From: Eubacteriaceae bacterium Marseille-Q4139 | GTDB taxonomy: Bacteria > Bacillota > Clostridia > Lachnospirales > Lachnospiraceae | DNA length: 64,000 nucleotides | Assembly (NCBI GenBank): GCA_018223415.1 | Contig: JAGTTQ010000001.1 | Coordinates: forward strand, 800,153 to 864,152 | Direction of reading: 5' to 3' | In this document: positions 57,955 to 64,000 of the stretch, in pieces | Position numbering within the stretch: the stretch's first letter is position 1 | Layout of the letters: every line of letters starts with the position of its first letter | Notes under the pieces: model-generated | Databases searched by the model: none | Told to the model about the DNA's origin: nothing | Seen by the model: the letters and a program-made list of their open reading frames with translations, nothing else | Program-made: the position numbers and the translations under genes

Positions 57955-59412
57955 TTACTGAAAAGTCAGGAATAAAATTTCTCCTGCCTCCAGCGAAAAC
58001 GTCTTCTCTCCAAAAAACAAAACGCTGTTTTCCGCAACGCTTTCCGGATGCTGCCCATTTATGCGCACAGATGTCAGCTTTTCTATGATTGAACTTTCCT
58101 GGAATTTTATGTGGACTTTGGTTGGTACCGCATTATAATTTACAACCAAAAGAGCCTGCTCCTCCCCGGAAACGGCTGCACAGCAATAAACACTGTCCAG
58201 GCTTGACTCCGCATATGCCTGGTTTTTCAGATGATTCAGTTCATTCCAAAACAAAAAGCTGTAATATCCAGGTTCTTTTTTCCCTTCGGCATCATACAGA
58301 CCGCAATAAAAATCCGCAAACAAATACTGTCCATCATAATACATTGCCAGATCCAATGGACTGTTCTGCATTTCTATCAGGCTTGCTGCAAGGAAAGAAG
58401 CTCCAATAAAGGAATTCCGAACAGAAATGGCATTGGTTTGATCGTCCCACCCGTCCAGATAATTCCATTCGTCCAGAATATTCTCGGTCTCTGTGAAACC
58501 ATATTGGTTCAATAATTCCTGGACTTTTCCTGCATTTTCTGCAAATTTCCCGGGAGCATTTGTATAGGTATGCCAGCTTAGAAAATCCAAAGGAGAATTA
58601 TTTTCCTGTACCGCTCCCAAAAAAGCTGTTATCTTCTCTTCTTCCGGGTAGCTGAAAGCGCCGCCGCCCACTTTTACTTCCGGATGCGTCTGTTTCAGAT
58701 AGGATGCCGTTACATGATACAGTTCATAGAACTCCTCCATGGATCCGCGCCACATCGACCCGGAATCCGGCTCATTCCATATCTCCCAGTACTCGATCCC
58801 ATATGAATATCCATCTGCCCAATACTTGTTATAGTGACGAATAATATGCTCACATATTTCTGCCCATTTCTGAAGGTCTTCCGGCGGTCTGGTATAACGA
58901 TTTTCTCCGGAATGATCTATGGACTCGCCTAAGCGGAAAAAAACCTGCGCACCTGAATCAATGATTGCCGCAATATATTCATCGGTCTCTTCAAAGCTGT
59001 ACGAAGACGGCAGATTTGGATCTGCACGGAAATCCGGGAAAATGCAGTGAATATCTACAAATAGATCCTGTCCATAGGGATACTCGGTATCATGCGTCCG
59101 CACATAAGGGATCCCCATTTCTTTATAAAGACCTGTTACATCCATCTGCCATGCAATATCTCCCGACTCGTTCAGGAAATATCCGCTGGCCGGGCCATTG
59201 TTCATTCCCTGGAGCGGCCGGATCTGACCAACCACCTGTTGGAAATCCACGGCAATTTCTCCTGTCTGCATCTTACCCGAAGCCATTTTCGCATAATCTT
59301 TCGAGCAAAACAAAATCACAAGACAAATTATAGTGACAGCCCCCAGCAAAGCCATTTTCTTTTTCCGATGATGCAAATTATTTTCCCCCATATCAGATTC
59401 TACTTCTTCCAT
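57955..59412 (-). CDS. Membrane-anchored GH39-like glycoside hydrolase
   Basis: This 485-residue protein has a short cytoplasmic part, one membrane helix (MALLGAVTIICLVILFC, about 20-37) and an extracellular TIM-barrel. The acid/base glutamate is in EYWEIWNEPDSGS (about residue 215). The nucleophile is probably the glutamate in ILDEWNYLDGW. The C-terminal beta domain (about 400-485) is common in clan GH-A. GH39 includes PslG, an endoglycosidase encoded within a bacterial exopolysaccharide operon. Here it may trim or release the polymer. The substrate is unknown. Two in-frame starts (59412 and 59391) are possible. Confidence 0.82.
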   Translation of the reverse strand: MEEVESDMGENNLHHRKKKMALLGAVTIICLVILFCSKDYAKMASGKMQTGEIAVDFQQVVGQIRPLQGMNNGPASGYFLNESGDIAWQMDVTGLYKEMGIPYVRTHDTEYPYGQDLFVDIHCIFPDFRADPNLPSSYSFEETDEYIAAIIDSGAQVFFRLGESIDHSGENRYTRPPEDLQKWAEICEHIIRHYNKYWADGYSYGIEYWEIWNEPDSGSMWRGSMEEFYELYHVTASYLKQTHPEVKVGGGAFSYPEEEKITAFLGAVQENNSPLDFLSWHTYTNAPGKFAENAGKVQELLNQYGFTETENILDEWNYLDGWDDQTNAISVRNSFIGASFLAASLIEMQNSPLDLAMYYDGQYLFADFYCGLYDAEGKKEPGYYSFLFWNELNHLKNQAYAESSLDSVYCCAAVSGEEQALLVVNYNAVPTKVHIKFQESSIIEKLTSVRINGQHPESVAENSVLFFGEKTFSLEAGEILFLTFQ

Positions 59413-59417
59413 CTATT

Positions 59418-60377
59418 TCATATCGGCGGCGGCAGCATGAGCTTTATAAAATATCGCAGCTTTTTAACCAGCGGCTCCCTTTTCCAGTATTCCGCATATC
59501 TGGGCAACAAAAAGACGCTGCTGCTGCATGCTGCACGTTCCAGCTCGTATTCAAATTTTGCCAGTTCCCGATCAAACATTTCATGGAACTTCCCTTCTGT
59601 ATAGCAATCAACCGACCGGAGCATATCAATCGTTTCCCGGCAGTGCTTAAGCCAGGCTTTTTCGTCTGCCGCCATGCGGCTTGTCCATGAACTCTCCGAA
59701 GAAAGCATACGGTAAACCGACATCGTTCGATTGATAAAAAAGATATCTCCCTTCAATCCAAGATACATCGAAAGCGCATAATCCCCAGTTCCCTTCACCG
59801 CCGATACAAACTGCGGTATTTCTTCAAGAGCCTTCTTTCGGAAAACCAGTGAAGAGAGCTGAAAAGCTTTGTTCCCCCCGCTGATGATCGTCTGCATATC
59901 GACAAAACCATCCTCACGATACGGTGAGATAAGCCGCTTTTTCCCACTTCTGCATCCGATTTCCAATGTCTGATGCACGCATGCTATACAAGAGGGCATG
60001 GCTTCCAAAATGTCCACCTGCCTTTGCAGTTTTTCCGGATCGGTCCAGTAATCGTCCCCCTCACATATTGCAATATACGTTCCTTTAAGCCTTGGGGTGA
60101 TAATCGTCCCAACAATATCAATTCCCTTGGAGTACTGATTCTCTTTCTGATAGATTGGCTTTATGATATCCGGATATTTTTCTTCGTATTCCCGGATAAT
60201 ACGTGCCGTTCCGTCTGTGGAGGCATCATCATGTACAAGAACCTCATATCTGAAATTTGTTTTTTGTGAAACAAATCCCTCCAATGCATCCCGTATAAAT
60301 TTCTCGTGGTTATATGCCAGACAATATGTACTGACAACGATCTCCTGTCCGGCGTCTTCCTTTTCCGCAGATACCAT
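59418..60377 (-). CDS. GT2-family glycosyltransferase
   Basis: This 319-residue GT-A transferase has VSTYCLAYNHEKFIRDALEGF, the VLVHDDASTDGTARII metal-binding DDAS, and the catalytic-site CEGDDYWTD typical of many capsule transferases. The start at 60377 has GGAGGG. It is 5 bp upstream of the GH39-like gene. The donor is unknown. Confidence 0.88.
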   Translation of the reverse strand: MVSAEKEDAGQEIVVSTYCLAYNHEKFIRDALEGFVSQKTNFRYEVLVHDDASTDGTARIIREYEEKYPDIIKPIYQKENQYSKGIDIVGTIITPRLKGTYIAICEGDDYWTDPEKLQRQVDILEAMPSCIACVHQTLEIGCRSGKKRLISPYREDGFVDMQTIISGGNKAFQLSSLVFRKKALEEIPQFVSAVKGTGDYALSMYLGLKGDIFFINRTMSVYRMLSSESSWTSRMAADEKAWLKHCRETIDMLRSVDCYTEGKFHEMFDRELAKFEYELERAACSSSVFLLPRYAEYWKREPLVKKLRYFIKLMLPPPI

Positions 60378-60427
60378 AGCTTTCCCTCCAGTCCTATAAC
60401 CGGCTGTTTTGCTGTCCTTATTTCCGT

Positions 60428-61540
60428 CTAATGGCGGCAGCTTAAAATAATATCACAGATCCTGTCAACTTCTGTATTTTCCAGCTCAGGATAGATTGGC
60501 AGCGCCAAAACACGATTGGCAATATATCTGGCAGCCGGGGTTTCTTCCAGGGAAAACTGTCCATGAAAGCACTCAAAAGAATTTGTCAGCGGATAAAAAT
60601 ATTTCCTCGTTCCTATTCCATGCTGCCAAAGGATCTCAAATACTTCATTTCGGCTGGCACCAAATCGTTTTTCATCAAATATTACCGGAAAATACCCATA
60701 ATTTGGTTTCACATCCTTTTGAACAGCGTTCAGCTTCAGTCCGTCAATCCTCTCAAGATGCTCCAGATAGCGTTCCGTCACACGCTTTCTTTCTGTCAGA
60801 AGCTCCTCCATATGGCGCAGGTTGCATAATCCCATAGCCGCACAGAATTCGTTCATTTTAGCGTTTGCCCCAACGGCATCCACCCGCTCCGGCCCGCGGA
60901 TTCCAAAATTTTTCAGCCGGTACAGCTCCAATCCGTACTCACTGTCATGATAAACGGCAGCTCCGCCCTCAATCGTATTAAAGACCTTCGTTGCATGAAA
61001 GCTAAAGCAGGATACATCGCCAAATGTTCCAACGCCTTTTCCCCTGTATGTTTCTCCGAAAGCATGCGCCGCATCGTAAATCACCTTGAGTCCATACTTT
61101 TTTGCAAGTTGGTCAATTCCATCTACGTCACAGACATTGCCATACACATGTACCGGAAGAATTGCACATGTCCTGTCCGTAATCAGGCTCTCTATTTTCG
61201 ATACATCTATGGTAAATGTCTCCGGATCAATGTCACAAAATACTGGCTTCAGGCCATTCCGAACAATCGCATGCGTTGTGGAGGCAAACGTATAGGGTGT
61301 CGTTATAACCTCTCCCGTCAAATTAAATGCCTGAATGCATAACTCCAGCGCCATATGGCCATTGGTAAAAAGCTCAATCGCATCTGCCCCCATAAACTGC
61401 ATCAGTTCCTGCTGAAGTTTTCTGTGTTTCTCTCCCATATTCGTGATCCAGTGGGATTCCCAAAGTTCTTTTAATTCCTCAATATATTCCTCCATTGGAG
61501 GGAGATACGCCCTTGTCACCAATATTTTTTTGTCTTCCAT
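60428..61540 (-). CDS. DegT/DnrJ/EryC1-family aminotransferase
   Basis: This 370-residue PLP enzyme aminates nucleotide-linked keto-sugars or forms amino sugars. The PLP lysine is in FSFHATKVFNTIEGGA, the phosphate contacts are in TNGHMALELC and VYDAAHAFGE, and the C-terminal is LPIYPELENTEVD. The ATG at 61540 overlaps the flippase stop (TGATG). It could make a 3- or 4-amino sugar. No partner dehydratase is in the window, so its precursor enzyme is probably encoded to the right or elsewhere. Confidence 0.88.
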   Translation of the reverse strand: MEDKKILVTRAYLPPMEEYIEELKELWESHWITNMGEKHRKLQQELMQFMGADAIELFTNGHMALELCIQAFNLTGEVITTPYTFASTTHAIVRNGLKPVFCDIDPETFTIDVSKIESLITDRTCAILPVHVYGNVCDVDGIDQLAKKYGLKVIYDAAHAFGETYRGKGVGTFGDVSCFSFHATKVFNTIEGGAAVYHDSEYGLELYRLKNFGIRGPERVDAVGANAKMNEFCAAMGLCNLRHMEELLTERKRVTERYLEHLERIDGLKLNAVQKDVKPNYGYFPVIFDEKRFGASRNEVFEILWQHGIGTRKYFYPLTNSFECFHGQFSLEETPAARYIANRVLALPIYPELENTEVDRICDIILSCRH

Positions 61541-62994
61541 CAGCACTCTTTCCTTTCTCCACGACCTGCAAGCTCCAAAAGCAATCCGACCGCATATCTC
61601 AGTACGCTGAGCTTCATCACTAAAGAACCAGCTATATAAAAGGCTATGCCGACTGCCGCTTTAGTAAATATCATGGTCAGACCCGTAAATGGCAGACGGC
61701 CGGTCAACCATAAAACTGCCGCCAAAAGACCGTTAAGCGCAAGAATCGGAAACATATCCCGCACCTGTTTTAAAAAGCCATAGTTGACCAGCTTTTGATT
61801 CGGATGTGCGTTGATGGCAAGGGAAATGACTGTTGTCACGCATACTGACATCAGAAGAGTCAACACACCAAACGGAATAGCAAGGAAAACACCAGCAAGG
61901 GCAAGGAATTGTTTGACGGCTTCTATCCTCAAAAAAATATCGCTTCGTCCCATCGCCTGAATTACCTGGAGATTTGCGGTGTGCCAGAGATAAAACATGG
62001 AAATAAAACACCAGAGCTGCAAATACGGCACCATTTGAATCCACTTCTCCGTGTAAAGTATCTGTATCAAAGGTTCTGCACAGGAGGCAATGCCGATCAT
62101 AAACGGGAAAACAAAGTATGTGCTGATCCCAATTGAGCGTTTCAGGATATCCTTTACCTGTTCTGCTTTATCCTGTTCCAATGCCATAACCGGGAAAAGC
62201 ACACTTTGAACCGAAATCTGTAAATTATCTGTCAGCATTCCCGGTATTGTCCTTCCCTTTTCGTAATAGGCCAGCATCTCTGACTCGTATATTTTCCCAA
62301 TCAAGAGACCCGACAGATTCGAGGTAAAGGAATTAAGGAGCGATGATCCCAGAATCCTGCTCCCATATGCAAACATTGGTCTCAGCCGCCGGAAAGAGAA
62401 CTCAAGGCTCGGACGCCAGCGCACTGTACACCAAAGCACACCTGTATCAATGGCCTGGTTCAGAAGACGCTGAAAAATCAAAGCCCAAACACCGGCACCT
62501 TTATATGCCATGGCAACTCCCACCATAGCAGAAAATATGGTTCCGGCCAGAGTAGAATAGAAAAACTTCCGAAATTCCATTCTCTTTGACACAATAGCCG
62601 TCTGTACTCCGTTTATCCCGCCCAAAAGCAGCGTCAGTGACATAACTCGAATAAAGGCCACCATATCAGGACGTCCAAAGAAATCCGCAATCAAAGGGCT
62701 TGCTGCAAACATGACAAAATACAGTACGGCTCCTAAAAATACATTGAAATAGAAAACCGTGGTAAAGTCCAGCTGATCCGCATTTTTTTTCTGAATTAAA
62801 GCATTTTTAAATCCACTGTCAATGAAAAGAGTCAAAATTGACGTAAAAATTGTAATCAAAGAAACAACACCATAGTCTTCCGGTGTCAAAAGGCGGGCCA
62901 GAACCAGGGAAACCACAAATGACACTCCCTGGGCCCCGCACCTCTCGGCAAAACGCCAAAGCATATTCGTCAAAACAATTTTTTTTCTGCTCAA
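61540..62994 (-). CDS. Wzx-type polysaccharide flippase (MOP superfamily)
   Basis: This 484-residue membrane protein has twelve to fourteen helices. It has the family N-terminus FAERCGAQGVSFVVSLVLARLLTPEDYGVVSLI and the LIQKKNADQLDFTTVFYFNVFLG pattern. It should move the undecaprenyl-linked repeat unit to the outer membrane face for polymerisation. Its start is a TTG (62994) overlapping the stop of the preceding transferase gene as TTGA. No Wzy polymerase was recognised in the window. Confidence 0.9.
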   Translation of the reverse strand: MSRKKIVLTNMLWRFAERCGAQGVSFVVSLVLARLLTPEDYGVVSLITIFTSILTLFIDSGFKNALIQKKNADQLDFTTVFYFNVFLGAVLYFVMFAASPLIADFFGRPDMVAFIRVMSLTLLLGGINGVQTAIVSKRMEFRKFFYSTLAGTIFSAMVGVAMAYKGAGVWALIFQRLLNQAIDTGVLWCTVRWRPSLEFSFRRLRPMFAYGSRILGSSLLNSFTSNLSGLLIGKIYESEMLAYYEKGRTIPGMLTDNLQISVQSVLFPVMALEQDKAEQVKDILKRSIGISTYFVFPFMIGIASCAEPLIQILYTEKWIQMVPYLQLWCFISMFYLWHTANLQVIQAMGRSDIFLRIEAVKQFLALAGVFLAIPFGVLTLLMSVCVTTVISLAINAHPNQKLVNYGFLKQVRDMFPILALNGLLAAVLWLTGRLPFTGLTMIFTKAAVGIAFYIAGSLVMKLSVLRYAVGLLLELAGRGERKEC

Positions 62995-64000
62995 TTTCTG
63001 CTCATAACTCTCTTTCTGCCCTTTTTTCCTGTGTCAGTGAGCTCTTTAATCAGTTTGTCCCATCGTTTACAGATTCGATCAGCAGAAAATGTATCCCGCA
63101 CCTTTCCAGCTTCTCGCCCCAAACGCAATGCATAGTCCGGTTCTGACAAAAGCTTTTTCATCGCCGCTGCTAAAGCTGCTTCATTCCCGACAGGAACTAA
63201 CAGCCCGTTTACTCCATTCCGAATCACCATGCCCGCACCGCCAGCCGGACAGTCCGTACAGATACAAGGCAATTCCATTGCCATAGCCTCCATCATAGAA
63301 TTTGAGATCCCCTCGTAATTGGAGGATGAAACAAACATTGCCGCATCCTTGATTTCTTCGTGGATATTGTCCGAAAAAGGACAAATTTCCGCTCTGCCCT
63401 CCAGTTTTTTTTCTCTCAAAAAATCAAGCAGCTCTTCTTTCTGAGGCCCTTCCCCATATATCTTCAGATGATATTCAGGAAATTCCTGACAAATTCTTCC
63501 AAAAGCAGACAACAATAATTTTAGATTTTTCTGAGGATCCAGACGGCAGAAGTTTACGATGACTTTGTTCCTGGGGCCTCTGTACGGCGGCGGCAAAAAC
63601 TCCTTCACCGGATTAGGAATCAGAACACCCTTTTTGCGAATTCTGCGGCTGAAGTAATCCCGCTCCTCTTTTGTCTGGAAGACAACGGCATCTGCTCCAC
63701 TGAAAAATAAAAGACACTGCATTTTAGCCGACAGATTTTTATCATACTCCGCCTTTGGATCGTTTCGCTGGGACAGAATCAGGCGGCTTTTAGAAATTCC
63801 CCTGTAAATCCACGTAAAATCAAATCCACGGAACAATGCAATTACAAGATCAATTTGATTTTTCCTGGCATATTTTACAAAAAAGTGAATTCTTTTCAGA
63901 TGCCGCACGACAGGATTGGCAGCATCCGGAAGCTTGATCACAGGGATCGACTTATGAACCGGGTAAGTACCATCATCTCTGTAACATAGAATACTGACTC
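62991..64000 (-). CDS. GT4-family glycosyltransferase (partial, runs off right edge)
   Basis: The reading frame is open past the first start-like codon at 63941 to the window end. There it encodes VSILCYRDDGTYPVHKSIPV, so the true N-terminus lies beyond 64000. The visible part has the C-terminal donor domain: KVIVNFCRLDPQKNLKLLLSAF, MFVSSSNYEGISNSMMEAMAM with EX7E, and CPAGGAGMVI. It overlaps the flippase by 4 bp. The donor sugar is unknown. Confidence 0.88.
   Translation of the reverse strand, partial: VSILCYRDDGTYPVHKSIPVIKLPDAANPVVRHLKRIHFFVKYARKNQIDLVIALFRGFDFTWIYRGISKSRLILSQRNDPKAEYDKNLSAKMQCLLFFSGADAVVFQTKEERDYFSRRIRKKGVLIPNPVKEFLPPPYRGPRNKVIVNFCRLDPQKNLKLLLSAFGRICQEFPEYHLKIYGEGPQKEELLDFLREKKLEGRAEICPFSDNIHEEIKDAAMFVSSSNYEGISNSMMEAMAMELPCICTDCPAGGAGMVIRNGVNGLLVPVGNEAALAAAMKKLLSEPDYALRLGREAGKVRDTFSADRICKRWDKLIKELTDTGKKGRKRVMSRN

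Noticed and set aside
1..64000. CRISPR arrays, tRNA or rRNA genes, prophage
   Set aside because: I saw no regularly spaced repeats, no tRNA-like TTCGAATC arms in a cloverleaf context, no rRNA sequence and no phage structural genes.

Overview
The window looks like a chromosome segment of a spore-forming, anaerobic Lachnospiraceae-type Clostridium (Firmicutes). The evidence is SpoIIID, a CotS-family coat protein, a YtvI-like sporulation permease, a SPOCS/LysM protein, a T-box leader before proS, strong GGAGG ribosome-binding sites, and several secreted proteins with cell-wall-binding repeats. By eye, the core (about 4000-47000) is clearly GC-rich. The left edge (about 1-3900) and the right part (about 47000-64000) are AT-richer and look like accessory blocks.

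Left block: the end of an IS150/IS3-type element (1-270, cut by the window), then a leftward set of LytTR response regulator, GHKL histidine kinase, a possible 42-codon peptide gene and an exported S41-type protease. Core, left half: pgcA; a CotS-family gene; proS-bioY-cca behind a T-box; a large exported CAP-domain protein with a poly-G promoter; two lipoprotein or secreted-protein loci whose promoters carry matching 39-bp palindromes; a divergent HxlR/NAD(P)-binding pair; a low-complexity lipoprotein; a CbpA-type DnaJ; an AadA-like nucleotidyltransferase; an EamA permease; ytvI; an RluA-type synthase; a hemolysin III family protein; the SPOCS/LysM protein; a TtcA-like enzyme; a PrcB-like lipoprotein; HicB; and spoIIID.

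Core, right half: a LysR regulator followed by an M20 peptidase and a YfcC-type transporter; a sensory diguanylate cyclase; a MarR-nitroreductase pair; a four-gene MMPL export operon with surface proteins, facing a TetR regulator with a perfect palindrome upstream; a glutaredoxin-like protein; and a radical SAM protein.

Right block: a leftward exopolysaccharide or capsule cluster running off the window at 64000. It encodes glycosyltransferases, a flippase, a DegT aminotransferase, a GH39-like membrane-anchored glycosidase, WbqC, an acyltransferase, Ugd, a UDP-glucuronate 4-epimerase-like enzyme, a WecG/TagA transferase and two paralogous ATP-grasp ligases. Ugd plus the epimerase would supply UDP-GlcA and UDP-GalA. 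The ATP-grasp enzymes could decorate the uronic acids with amino acids, which is inference. The second ATP-grasp gene is split by a complete IS copy (48265-49980). The two halves rejoin in frame if the IS and one copy of a 3-bp CTT duplication are removed. The two IS copies are in inverted orientation about 48 kb apart, and their shared 270 bp look identical.
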